From the NCBI GenBank assembly GCA_017938765.1, contig JAGBAX010000028.1, positions 254,490 through 318,489 of the forward strand: 64,000 nt of DNA, given 5' to 3'. Source of the stretch: Alistipes sp. Lineage in GTDB: Bacteria > Bacteroidota > Bacteroidia > Bacteroidales > Rikenellaceae. A model generated the notes under the pieces. It was not told the DNA's origin and did no database searches. It saw only the letters and a program-made list of their open reading frames with translations. A program made the translations under genes and the position numbers. Of the stretch, positions 8,463 to 16,659 are shown piece by piece. How positions within the stretch are numbered: position 1 is the first letter of the stretch; every line of letters starts with the position of its first letter.

Positions 8463-8971
8463 CAGAGTATATTTTTTATTGCTTCTGCCAGAGCAGTAAG
8501 TGCTGCGGGGATATCCCACAGCTCGCGAGGGTCATCAACATAGTTAGAGATAGCGCGAATCTCTGCGCACGGCACGCCATAGCGGTGGCAAACGGCAAAT
8601 ACTGCTGCCCCCTCCATATTCTCCACCTCTGCACCCGCAGGCTCTGCACCAACAGCCATAACGGTGTTTGATACGACCTGTTTCAACGGCAGGGGCAGTG
8701 TTGCGCTGTACTTATTTATATATACAGGCGGCAGGGTCGCTGTCTGCTCGGTTGCTACACTTACTACATCGCCAATCATCAGCTGTCGGTCATACGCCCC
8801 TGCAATGCCACAGAGGAGAACTGCCGCAGGCTTGTAGCGTTCAATAATATCTACCATACCCACAGCCGCCTCCACAGCTCCCACGCCACAGACCGCCACC
8901 TGAACACTATCCGCCAGTGCGCTTACGGCTGTAGCCTCTAAATCGGTTGCAAAGAGAAGGAGTGGCTTCAT
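8462..8971 (-). CDS. mqnB: Futalosine hydrolase
   Basis: Nucleoside-phosphorylase-fold hydrolase releasing hypoxanthine from futalosine to give dehypoxanthine futalosine. The 169-aa protein shows the glycine-rich CGVGAVEAA strand, LLCGIAGAYD, the substrate-binding ENMEGAAVF motif and the ISNYVDDP catalytic-loop region. It is shorter than many homologues (about 200-230 aa) but retains all the core motifs. It is coupled to mqnD by an ATGA overlap and starts one base after the upstream peptidase stop, so the three genes form one transcript. Confidence 0.9.
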   Translation of the reverse strand: MKPLLLFATDLEATAVSALADSVQVAVCGVGAVEAAVGMVDIIERYKPAAVLLCGIAGAYDRQLMIGDVVSVATEQTATLPPVYINKYSATLPLPLKQVVSNTVMAVGAEPAGAEVENMEGAAVFAVCHRYGVPCAEIRAISNYVDDPRELWDIPAALTALAEAIKNIL

Positions 8972-8972
8972 A

Positions 8973-10370
8973 CTACTTTCCTACTACAGCCTCAAGCTCC
9001 TCAACAGTTACTGGTATCTTCTTATCGCCACCGATAACTACTCCGCCACTCTCTGTTACTATAACATCATCCTCAATGCGGATACCGCCAAAGTCGCGAT
9101 ATGAGTCCAGTTTGTCGTAGTTTACAATACCGCGATAGAGTCCCTCACTTCTTGACTTATCTATCAGCGCAGGGATAAAGTATATACCTGGCTCGTTGCT
9201 CATAACAGTGCCAGCACGAAGGCGCCAAGTTGCGCGGTGTACGCAGGTAGCCTCCTGAGCAGCGCGCTCAGCAATAGCGCTAAAGTCGTAGCTTCGCTCG
9301 CCCATACCCTCGCAGTCGTGAACGTCAATGCCCATACCGTGTGACAGTCCGTGCGGCATAAAGAGGTACATAGCACCCGCTGCCACTGCATCCTCGGCAC
9401 TGCCGTTGATAAGACCCACGCCACGAAGTCCCTCGGCAAGGATTACAAGCGCCTTGCGGTGTACCTCCTCCATATACATAGCCCCAGCCTTCATATTGGC
9501 AGGCGACTGCTGATGAGCAGCAAGGACAATGTTGTATATATCACGCTGGCGGTCAGTAAACTTACCACTCACTGGATATGTTCTTGTGTGGTCAGAGCAG
9601 TAGTTCTCCACGCTCTCGCCACCAGCATCCACAAGAAGTAACTTGCCATTCTCCAGCACCCCATCGTAGTTGTGGTTGTGCAGTGTCTCGCCGTGCTGTG
9701 AGACGATAGATGTAAAGGACAAGCCTCCGCCATAGCTCAGCGCCACGCCCTCAATAGCACCCGCAATCTCGCGCTCAACAACGCCCGCACGACACATCTT
9801 CATCGCTGTTGTGTGCATCGCGTAGCCGATATGAAAGGCGCGCTCCATAGCCTCTATCTCCTCCGCGCTCTTTACCTCTCGCATACCCGCTACGGCAAAC
9901 ATCAGCTCTACAGACTTGTCGCGATATACCTCCTCTGGAGTCTTGCCAAGCAGTGAGCAGAGCAGAAGTGTTGTCTGTCCGCGATATGGAGGCAAATAGT
10001 GAATCTCCACGCCACTCTTTACTACGCTCTCAATATATGGAGCAAGTGCAGAGAGTGGGAAAGATTTTCTAACGCCCACCTGCGCGCTCAAGTCAGCCAC
10101 TGTAGGCTGTGGACCCATCCAGATGATGTCATCCACCGTAACATCGTTGCCAAAAATAGTCGCCTCGCCCGTCTGGCAGTCAATAACACCCACAAACTGA
10201 GGCAGCGTAAGGCCAAAGTAGTAGATAAATGTTCCATCCTGACGGAAGTGGTATGCGTTATTTGGATAGTTATATGGAGCCTCCCAGTTTCCTGGAATAA
10301 GTATCACTCCCTTGCCAATACGACGGCAAAGCTCAGCTCTACGAGCGGCATAAGTTGCTGCACTAAACAT
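8973..10370 (-). CDS. pepP: Xaa-Pro aminopeptidase (M24B)
   Basis: Cytoplasmic dinuclear metallopeptidase removing N-terminal residues before proline. 465 aa: an N-terminal aminopeptidase-P domain (about 1-150), then a pita-bread M24 domain. The five metal ligands are visible as Asp248 (LLVDAGG), Asp260 (SDHTRTYP), His344 (HGLSHGMG), Glu393 (SNEPGIY) and Glu433 (GIRIEDD). It is the first gene of the run into mqnB-mqnD. The metabolic link to menaquinone is not obvious, so the grouping is probably just shared transcription. Confidence 0.93.
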   Translation of the reverse strand: MFSAATYAARRAELCRRIGKGVILIPGNWEAPYNYPNNAYHFRQDGTFIYYFGLTLPQFVGVIDCQTGEATIFGNDVTVDDIIWMGPQPTVADLSAQVGVRKSFPLSALAPYIESVVKSGVEIHYLPPYRGQTTLLLCSLLGKTPEEVYRDKSVELMFAVAGMREVKSAEEIEAMERAFHIGYAMHTTAMKMCRAGVVEREIAGAIEGVALSYGGGLSFTSIVSQHGETLHNHNYDGVLENGKLLLVDAGGESVENYCSDHTRTYPVSGKFTDRQRDIYNIVLAAHQQSPANMKAGAMYMEEVHRKALVILAEGLRGVGLINGSAEDAVAAGAMYLFMPHGLSHGMGIDVHDCEGMGERSYDFSAIAERAAQEATCVHRATWRLRAGTVMSNEPGIYFIPALIDKSRSEGLYRGIVNYDKLDSYRDFGGIRIEDDVIVTESGGVVIGGDKKIPVTVEELEAVVGK

Positions 10371-10381
10371 ATTTTATCTCT

Positions 10382-11728
10382 TTAATTATTATACTTAATC
10401 TCTATTTCACAAACTATCTTGTAGTGGTGGTCGTCGTCGTAGATTGTATCTACGGCATCCTCTGCGGAGCGATGTACAACACTCTGACCCTTAGTAATAG
10501 TTCCCTCTATCGGTGCCTTGTCGTTACTGTATTTACCATCCACGCGGTAGCGTACCACACCATCCTCAACAACGAGAATCTCAATCGGCGGCTCGCTATC
10601 GTTAAATCCACTATCTGACATCAAATTCACGCCATCAGTAAGCTGATAACTTCCCACCTTGCACGGCAGCAGATAGATAGCCGTGCGATTGTAATCAAGG
10701 CCAGCGTGGTTCAGAGTGATATTTAGCGAAGGGGTATTCTCCAGATAGCAACTGCTCCTATCAAGATAGCCATCTTTCCACACGCCGTGAAAAGATTTAC
10801 CGTCTGGTGTAGACATAAGGCCTTTGCCCTGCCTCTTATCCTCTGCCCAGTAGCCCATATAGCTGCTACCATCCCTCAAATTCTCAACACCAAAGCCCTC
10901 TCTAAAGCCCGCTACCCAGCCACCTTCATAGCTGTTTTGCTCTATAAACTCTCGCTTGGACACCGATCTGTAGTACTCGCATACTCTACCCGTACCCTCG
11001 GGCATATCCTCTTTCCAATCGCCTCTATAGCTGATACGACTGCTCTTGTACTCTGTATAGTAGAGCATCTGACCCTTGCCACTCTTTACGCCGTGACACC
11101 ACTCTCCTTCGTAACACTTCGGAGCAACCATAAAGCCACTCCACAGCTGCAAACTCTCTTTCGGATAGTACATCACGCCCTGTCCGTGTGGCAAACCATT
11201 CTCATCTCTCTCTCCTTCGTAGATTGGCTCCTCGGTATCCTCATTCAGATGCTCGTTATATGGCTCAATACACCTCTCATCACCAGCCTCTACACCCTTT
11301 CTCCAACACTCCAAAGCCTTATCCAAGTATTCGATTCCTTTATTATAGTGCAGATATCCAAGCCTATAGTATGCCTTTACACAGCCCAAGCGAATAGCAT
11401 TTTCCCAATCTAGCTTAGCTAAAATCGGTGCGTAGTTATCGCTATTAATACCTCCTGAGAGATAGTACGCCTCGGCTGCTGCCTCTACAAGCAGAGCATC
11501 CTCAATAGGCTGCAAAGCTGAGTTATAGGCAGCAATCACACGATTTAGATACTCTTGAGCCTCATCGCTGTTGCGCTGCGACAGCAAATATCGCGCAATG
11601 TAGACATCAGAGAGATAATCGCCACTCTCTGCCGCCCTCTCAAAGAGCTCTAACGCCTCCTCCTCGCGCCTAATTCGGGAAAGCTCTATCGCCTGCTCAC
11701 GCAACTTCATAATTTCATCCGTAACCAT
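10382..11728 (-). CDS. TPR/Sel1-like plus MORN-repeat protein
   Basis: 448 aa. The N-terminal 170 residues are helical TPR/Sel1-like repeats (for example LGYLHYNKGIEYLDKALECWRKG). Then come six or so MORN repeats of the form Y.G.W..G...G.G (about 175-320). A C-terminal domain of about 120 residues ends in TIYDDDHHYKIV. There is no signal peptide, so it is probably cytoplasmic. The next gene is a paralogue sharing the MORN and C-terminal parts but lacking the TPR part. MORN repeats usually mediate lipid or protein contacts; the function here is unknown. Confidence 0.82.
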   Translation of the reverse strand: MVTDEIMKLREQAIELSRIRREEEALELFERAAESGDYLSDVYIARYLLSQRNSDEAQEYLNRVIAAYNSALQPIEDALLVEAAAEAYYLSGGINSDNYAPILAKLDWENAIRLGCVKAYYRLGYLHYNKGIEYLDKALECWRKGVEAGDERCIEPYNEHLNEDTEEPIYEGERDENGLPHGQGVMYYPKESLQLWSGFMVAPKCYEGEWCHGVKSGKGQMLYYTEYKSSRISYRGDWKEDMPEGTGRVCEYYRSVSKREFIEQNSYEGGWVAGFREGFGVENLRDGSSYMGYWAEDKRQGKGLMSTPDGKSFHGVWKDGYLDRSSCYLENTPSLNITLNHAGLDYNRTAIYLLPCKVGSYQLTDGVNLMSDSGFNDSEPPIEILVVEDGVVRYRVDGKYSNDKAPIEGTITKGQSVVHRSAEDAVDTIYDDDHHYKIVCEIEIKYNN

Positions 11729-11742
11729 AGCCTTACCTTCAT

Positions 11743-12639
11743 CTATTTTTCAACATTTTTAATAGTCAACTCATTGACAATCTCATAGTCATGGTCGTCG
11801 TCATAAATTGTGGCTGTAGCCTTTTTACGATAAGCGTGCTTGACCTTCTCGCCCGGTGCAACCCTGCCCACCTGCATAGCTCTATTCTCCGAGTATATAC
11901 CATCAACGATATACTCAACCACACCATTCTCAACACCGAGAATCTCAATAAGTCTCTCCTGCTCCTTGAAGCCTTTATCACAAAGAATAGGCAACGAACT
12001 TCCTATAGTATGCTCTCCACAGCTACCCTCAACAAGTGCAACTACACGACGACTATAGTCAAAACCTTGAAGAGAGAGTGTAACGATAAGTTTCGGAGAT
12101 TCTGTTGGCTCCATAAAGTCACAACTATCAAGGTCTAAATTATCGTTGTGCCACACACCTCTAAACTGCTGACCATTAGGCATTGTACATACTCCCTCGC
12201 CCTCTTTGTATCCAGCAACCCACTGACAATCAATAGTTTTACCAAACTCCACAACCCTATTACGACCCTCACGCATACCCGCAACGAGGTTTATTGGCGT
12301 TATACTCTCTTTGCCATGTTTATCAACTATGCGGATAACACCACAACCCTCTGGCAGACCAGCTACCCACTCTCCTGTATATGAGTAGTGCTGGCTATTA
12401 TCTGCATAGAAGGTCATCTTTCCCTCTCCGCACCTTACGCCGTGCTCCCACTGACCCTCATAACGCTTTGGAGCGATACTATCATCCATTGACCAGAACC
12501 AAGCAAAAGTTACCCTCTTCTCATACTTCATTGTGCCCTTGCCGTGCGGCAGACCATTTTCATCTGTCTCTCCCTTGTAGTTCTCAGGACAGAAGTCAGT
12601 CTCTGCAAATATCACTGCAACTCTCTCTTGTGGTGTCAT
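11743..12639 (-). CDS. MORN-repeat protein, paralogue of its downstream neighbour
   Basis: About 298 aa from the ATG at 12639 (MTPQERV). A longer frame from 12681 would begin inside a GGCTAAC heptamer tract and is rejected as a start. It has five MORN repeats including ENGLPHGKGTMKYE, then the same roughly 115-residue C-terminal domain as the neighbour (IEILGVENGVVEYIVDG and TIYDDDHDYEIV). The gap to the neighbour is 14 bp, consistent with tandem duplication and co-transcription. No catalytic motif is seen. Confidence 0.82.
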   Translation of the reverse strand: MTPQERVAVIFAETDFCPENYKGETDENGLPHGKGTMKYEKRVTFAWFWSMDDSIAPKRYEGQWEHGVRCGEGKMTFYADNSQHYSYTGEWVAGLPEGCGVIRIVDKHGKESITPINLVAGMREGRNRVVEFGKTIDCQWVAGYKEGEGVCTMPNGQQFRGVWHNDNLDLDSCDFMEPTESPKLIVTLSLQGFDYSRRVVALVEGSCGEHTIGSSLPILCDKGFKEQERLIEILGVENGVVEYIVDGIYSENRAMQVGRVAPGEKVKHAYRKKATATIYDDDHDYEIVNELTIKNVEK

Positions 12640-12652
12640 AGTTGTACCGTTT

Positions 12653-12691
12653 TTAGCTGTTAGCCGTTGGCCGTTAGCCATTAGCAGTTAG
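12653..12691. repeat. GGCTAAC-type heptamer tract upstream of MORN gene
   Basis: Five degenerate heptamers in the minus orientation (TTAGCTG, TTAGCCG, TTGGCCG, TTAGCCA, TTAGCAG). They lie 14 bp upstream of the MORN gene start and extend its open frame at the 5' end. Copy-number change could alter the leader. Confidence 0.6.
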
Positions 12692-12704
12692 TAATTATAA
12701 TCCC

Positions 12705-12826
12705 GTAAGTTGTCAAAATGGTTGAATTTCAAGGCTTGCGAAGCCCGATAAAGCGCAGCATACTAAAGCGTATGTGAGCATTTGAGGGCAAGCGTAACGC
12801 AGAAATTAGCCATTTTCACAACTTAC
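12705..12826. repeat. Structured intergenic element, diverged copy
   Basis: Outer arms GTAAGTTGTCAAAATGG (12705-12721) and CCATTTTCACAACTTAC (12810-12826) differ by one mismatch, and the stem extends through AATTTC/GAAATT. Inside are a 5' hairpin GGCTT-gcg-AAGCC, an apical hairpin CATAC-taaagc-GTATG and a 3' mini-hairpin GCG-taa-CGC. The layout resembles family B and the apex loop resembles family A. The right end runs into the U32 gene stop codon. Confidence 0.7.
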
Positions 12827-14067
12827 TATCTTATCTCTTCCTTGTAGAGCTTATCTCCTCGGCGTATATCTCCTCCCTCAACCTTGATTGAGCAAACATC
12901 GCCCTGCTTAACACTCTCTACTCTCTGTAGGTCAAGGCGAATTTCGCCTACAGTCTGCTCTATACATCCCGTAGTCTCGCCCATCCATAGTATCGGCTCG
13001 CCAACAGAGAGCTGTGCCGCCTCAATAAGCACCTCGGCAACGCCTAATCGTTTGAAGTAGTTTGTCACCTTGCCCACATAGACCTTACGGCGTGTAGCCG
13101 AGCTACCATAGTTTTGACTATGCTCAACAACAGTTTTGCCCGCATAGTATCCACCCCAGAAACCTCGGTTAAAGACCGTAGAGAGTCGCTCCTTAAGACC
13201 TAAAGCAAACTCTCGGCTATACTCGCCCGCCTCAATAGCACGCAGAGCCTCATCGTAGCACTCCACAACGCGCTTTACATACTCCGCACCGCGAGCGCGA
13301 CCCTCAATCTTCAGAACGCTCACGCCTGCATCTATAAACTTATCAAGGAAGTCTACCGTACACAAATCCTTTGGCGAGAGGATATACCTGCCATCCATAT
13401 CGAGTTGCTGACCGGTATCGGTATCGGTAAGGGTATACTTACGACGGCATATCTGGCGACAAGCACCGCGATTTGCCGAGCAGGCGGTCTCGTGCTCCGA
13501 GAGGTAGCACTTGCCCGAAATAGACATACAGAGTGCGCCGTGACTAAACATCTCTATCTTCAGCAGCTCCCCTCTTGGGCCACGAATATCCTGCTCCACA
13601 ATGGCGCGCTTAACCATTGCAATCTGCTCAAGCGATAGTTCGCGAGCAAGCACAACAACATCTGCCCACTGCGAATAAAACTTTGCCGCCTCACTATTTG
13701 AGATGTTGCACTGCGTAGAGATATGCACCTCCACACCCACCTGATAGGCATAGAGGATTACCGACATATCCGAGGCGATAATAGCATCTACCCCCTCGGC
13801 CTTTGCCCTATCAACCACATCGTGCATCTGCTGCAGCTCTGTATCGTAGACAATCGTATTTACCGTAAGGTAGGTCTTAACCCCATGTTCGTGAGCAATG
13901 CGGTTTATCTCGGCCATATCGTCAGCCGTAAAGTTTGCCGCCGATGCCGAGCGCATATTGAGCTGCCCGATACCGAAATATACCGAGTTTGCACCCGCCG
14001 CAATCGCTGCACGAAGGCTCTCATACGAGCCCACAGGCGCCATAATCTCTATATCTGCCCTTCTCAT
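12826..14067 (-). CDS. U32 family peptidase-like RNA-modification protein
   Basis: About 413 aa from the ATG at 14067, chosen because it lies one base behind the polyprenyl synthase stop; an upstream in-frame ATG lies inside that gene. The U32 signature is clear: EMFSHGALCMSISGKCYLS followed by ANRGACRQICRRKY, with the cysteines expected to bind an Fe-S cluster. E. coli members (TrhP/YegQ, RlhA) act in tRNA or 23S rRNA hydroxylation rather than proteolysis, so an RNA-modification role is likely. Which substrate cannot be told from sequence alone. Confidence 0.88.
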   Translation of the reverse strand: MRRADIEIMAPVGSYESLRAAIAAGANSVYFGIGQLNMRSASAANFTADDMAEINRIAHEHGVKTYLTVNTIVYDTELQQMHDVVDRAKAEGVDAIIASDMSVILYAYQVGVEVHISTQCNISNSEAAKFYSQWADVVVLARELSLEQIAMVKRAIVEQDIRGPRGELLKIEMFSHGALCMSISGKCYLSEHETACSANRGACRQICRRKYTLTDTDTGQQLDMDGRYILSPKDLCTVDFLDKFIDAGVSVLKIEGRARGAEYVKRVVECYDEALRAIEAGEYSREFALGLKERLSTVFNRGFWGGYYAGKTVVEHSQNYGSSATRRKVYVGKVTNYFKRLGVAEVLIEAAQLSVGEPILWMGETTGCIEQTVGEIRLDLQRVESVKQGDVCSIKVEGGDIRRGDKLYKEEIR

Positions 14068-14068
14068 A

Positions 14069-15040
14069 CTACTTCTTTCTACCAACAAGACTCTCAACAT
14101 ACGCCCTCATATGCTCTGTACGATGCTTTGGCACATCAAGGGTATCAAGGATAGCAAGTGCGCGAGAGATACGGACTGTTATCTGCTGCTCGGTCATTGC
14201 CCTTGCGCCTATAGCATCGTAGACCTCCTTAACTGCGGCAATCTTCTGCTCGTCGTCAATATCTGTGCGCAGATATGTTTTGCGCAACACCTCGCGCTGA
14301 GGCTCTGTGGCGTGAGAGAGTGAGATAATCATCAGATAGGTCTTCTTACCCTCAAGAATGTCGCCACCAATCTTCTTGCCGAGCTGCTCATCGCCATAGC
14401 TATCCAAGAGGTCATCCTGCAGCTGGAAGGCTATGCCCACCTCCGTAGCAAATCTATTGAGCTTCTGAATATCATCAGCCGAAGCACCAGCAATAGTTGC
14501 GCCAATAACCACCGAGCCTGCAAGCAGAGCCGCTGTTTTCTGCTCAATCATATTCATATACTCCGCCACAGCGACCTTCGGCTGAGTCTCAAAATCCATA
14601 TCGTACTGCTGACCCTCGCACACGCGAGCCGCCATAGAGTTAAAGCACTCAAATACCTCTGGTAGATACTTACTCTCCACACCCTGCAGGTGGCGGTATG
14701 CCTCAATCATCATCACATCGCCCGAAAGAATTGCCACATTACTACCCCAACGGGCAAAAACCGATGGACGGCCACGACGCACAGCCGCGTTGTCCATAAT
14801 ATCGTCGTGCAGAAGCGTAAAGTTGTGGAACACCTCTATTGCTGTAGCGGCAGGAAGCACTCGCTGAATATCGTCTGCATAGATGTTGTATGCAAGCATA
14901 GCAAGTACTGGGCGCATACGCTTACCACCCTCGGCAAGTGAGTAACGAATTGGCGCATAGAGTCTCTGTGGCTCGTCAGGCATATTTATTATTGCCAGAT
15001 GGCGCTCAAAAATATCAGTAATCTGCTGCGGAGTCTTCAT
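14069..15040 (-). CDS. Polyprenyl (trans-isoprenyl) diphosphate synthase
   Basis: Condenses isopentenyl diphosphate with an allylic diphosphate to make a precursor for quinone side chains or undecaprenyl carrier. 323 aa with both aspartate-rich motifs: DDIMD at 79-83 (first, chain-length region HDDIMDNAAVRRG) and DDLLD at 209-213, plus the KKTYL segment. An alternative ATG at 15064 would add eight residues; it lies nine bases from a TATCTTTG -7 box (15074-15081). Product chain length is not predictable here. Confidence 0.9.
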   Translation of the reverse strand: MKTPQQITDIFERHLAIINMPDEPQRLYAPIRYSLAEGGKRMRPVLAMLAYNIYADDIQRVLPAATAIEVFHNFTLLHDDIMDNAAVRRGRPSVFARWGSNVAILSGDVMMIEAYRHLQGVESKYLPEVFECFNSMAARVCEGQQYDMDFETQPKVAVAEYMNMIEQKTAALLAGSVVIGATIAGASADDIQKLNRFATEVGIAFQLQDDLLDSYGDEQLGKKIGGDILEGKKTYLMIISLSHATEPQREVLRKTYLRTDIDDEQKIAAVKEVYDAIGARAMTEQQITVRISRALAILDTLDVPKHRTEHMRAYVESLVGRKK

Positions 15041-15073
15041 AGTCTTGATTTTATATTTACACATTTACCAACG

Positions 15074-15081
15074 CAAAGATA
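15074..15081 (-). promoter_or_regulatory. -7 box (TATCTTTG) for polyprenyl synthase gene
   Basis: Exact match to the Bacteroidota TAnnTTTG consensus on the minus strand. It implies a start near 15068 and a short leader before the ATG at 15040 or 15064. No matching -33 TTTG was found. Confidence 0.5.
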
Positions 15082-15142
15082 ATAAATTATCTTCACATTC
15101 ACACCCTTTTTCATACCATTCATAGTCATAAAAACAATTTTA

Positions 15143-15174
15143 TTTGGCAGTTCTCTCTTTTTTAACTAACTTTG
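15143..15174 (+). promoter_or_regulatory. Bacteroidota-type promoter for the ROK gene
   Basis: TTTG (15143-15146), 20 bp, TAACTTTG (15167-15174) closely match the -33/-7 consensus. The predicted leader is about 30 nt to the ATG at 15208. Confidence 0.75.
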
Positions 15175-15207
15175 GAACAAAGAACTAAACTAAAATTGAA
15201 CAGAACT

Positions 15208-16206
15208 ATGAAAAAATTAGCATTTGGCGTTGATATCGGCGGTATCAACACAGCCTTTGGCCTTGTAGACGAGAAGGGCGACCTTTTTGGCGAGTCTGTA
15301 ATCTCTACACGCGCATATCCAAACTATCAGGACTACCCTCGCTACATAGCAGACCTTTGCGAGGCTATGAAGCTGCTTATTAATGCCGTAAACTTTGATT
15401 TTGAGCTTATCGGTATCGGCGTGGGTGCTCCAAACGCCAACTTCTATAAGGGTACTATTGAGACCCCTGCAAACCTCTGGAAATTTACCGCTGAGGATAC
15501 AAATCAGGACGAGAATCTGCGCATCTTCAACTTCGCAGAAGATATTAAGGCCAACTTCCCAGGTGTGCCTGTCTATGTAACTAACGATGCCAATGCAGCA
15601 ACTATCGGCGAGATGGTATACGGCAATGCAAAGGGTATGAAGGACTTTATAATGGTTACCCTTGGCACAGGCGTAGGCTCTGGCTTTGTAGCAAATGGCG
15701 AGATGATTTATGGCCACGACGGCTTTGCAGGCGAGTTCGGCCATGTTATCGTTGAGCGCGGTGGCAGAGAGTGTGGCTGCGGAAGAAAGGGTTGCCTTGA
15801 GGCCTACGCATCTGCTATCGGCATTAAGCGCACAGCCTTTGAGCTTATGGCAACGATGAACGATAAGTCTCCTCTGCGCGACATCTCGTTCAACGACCTT
15901 GACTCGGCTATCCTCTACCAGCACGCCCTTAAGGGCGACCCAATCGCTAAGGAGGCCTTCCGCCTTACTGGTATGCGCCTTGGCTATGCCCTTGCTGACG
16001 CGGTTACAATTACCTCTCCAGAGGCTATCTTCGTCTTCGGTGGTCTTGCAAAGGCTGGCAATCTGATTCTTGACCCAATCAAGTGGTATATGGAGGAGAA
16101 TATGCTCTTCGCATTCAAGAATAAGGTTAAGGTGCTGCCATCAGGCCTTCAGAATAAGAACGCCGCTATCCTCGGCGCCTCTGCTCTCGTTTGGCAGAAT
16201 ATGTAG
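15208..16206 (+). CDS. ROK family sugar kinase (glucokinase-like)
   Basis: Phosphorylates a hexose with ATP in the cytoplasm. 332 aa from the ATG at 15208; a frame extending back to a TTG at 15172 overlaps the promoter and is rejected. DIGG (9-12) binds phosphate, TNDANA supplies the catalytic Asp127, GTGVGSGF binds ATP, and the ROK zinc motif is His179 with CGCGRKGC (Cys189, 191, 196). The absence of an N-terminal helix-turn-helix argues for an enzyme rather than a NagC-type repressor. The sugar is most likely glucose, by family resemblance. Confidence 0.9.
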   Translation: MKKLAFGVDIGGINTAFGLVDEKGDLFGESVISTRAYPNYQDYPRYIADLCEAMKLLINAVNFDFELIGIGVGAPNANFYKGTIETPANLWKFTAEDTNQDENLRIFNFAEDIKANFPGVPVYVTNDANAATIGEMVYGNAKGMKDFIMVTLGTGVGSGFVANGEMIYGHDGFAGEFGHVIVERGGRECGCGRKGCLEAYASAIGIKRTAFELMATMNDKSPLRDISFNDLDSAILYQHALKGDPIAKEAFRLTGMRLGYALADAVTITSPEAIFVFGGLAKAGNLILDPIKWYMEENMLFAFKNKVKVLPSGLQNKNAAILGASALVWQNM

Positions 16207-16658
16207 GAGCGTTGCGGCTTTCAGACAGCAATGCTGTTGTCACAATAAAAGGACTCGCCTTTGCAAATAAACTTGCAGGCAGTCCTTTTTTTGTGACACC
16301 TACTTCGTAGGCTCTGAAAGCCGAAAACGACTGATATATAGTATAATATAAAAATATTTACATTACCTCCTCGGTTATTCGCGCACCAAGCATTTTAAAT
16401 GCTTGACAGCGCTACCTCGTCGATGATGACACGCAGTAGCGAACGCCACTGCGTGACATTCCCCCTAAATCCCCCTTTAATCCACCTAAAGGAGGGTTAA
16501 CGCTCGGCAAAGTTCAATTAGCGCACCCCCATTTTGTCGTCAAAATAGTGGATTTACAACGCTCGTCAAAAAAAATTGGCGCAGGATAGTACTCAAAACG
16601 TACAGCCAAGCCAATTTTTTTTGATAGCGGCAGGAAATGTGCCACTATCACGACAAAA
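16207..16658. other. 452-bp convergent intergenic region packed with structured elements
   Basis: Lies between the ends of the ROK gene (+) and upp (-). It contains family B copy 2 (16215-16323), a perfect CACGCAGT/ACTGCGTG hairpin (16430-16437 with 16448-16455), a palindrome AAGCATTTTAAATGCTT near 16390, a possible collapsed family A remnant (16500-16523) and family A copy 2 (16531-16659). No ORF or tRNA is visible. Confidence 0.7.
16215..16323. repeat. Structured intergenic element, family B, copy 2
   Basis: Outer stem CGGCTTTCAGA/TCTGAAAGCCG (11 bp perfect), 5' hairpin ACAGC-aat-GCTGT, middle stem TGTCACA/TGTGACA, inner stem AAAAGGACT/AGTCCTTTT, apical hairpin GCAA-ataaac-TTGC, and 3' hairpin CCTAC-ttc-GTAGG. 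The order of six helices is identical to 5362-5482, although the stem sequences differ. Confidence 0.7.
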
Positions 16659-16659
16659 T
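16531..16659. repeat. Structured intergenic element, family A, copy 2
   Basis: 129 bp with ends ATTTTGTCGT/ACGACAAAAT. The variable outer stem is ATAGTGG/CCACTAT; the constant loop is ACGCTCGT opposite ATAGCGGCAGG; the variable inner stem is CAAAAAAAATTGGC/GCCAATTTTTTTTG; the constant apex is GGATAGTAC..AAAACGTACAGCC. The right terminus coincides with the upp stop codon. Confidence 0.8.

Noticed and set aside
12640..12681. N-terminal extension of the second MORN protein
   Set aside because: The extra codons fall in a GGCTAAC heptamer tract and are not protein-like; the ATG at 12639 is preferred.
15172..15207. TTG-initiated extension of the ROK kinase
   Set aside because: It starts inside the -7 promoter box; the protein fold begins at the ATG at 15208.
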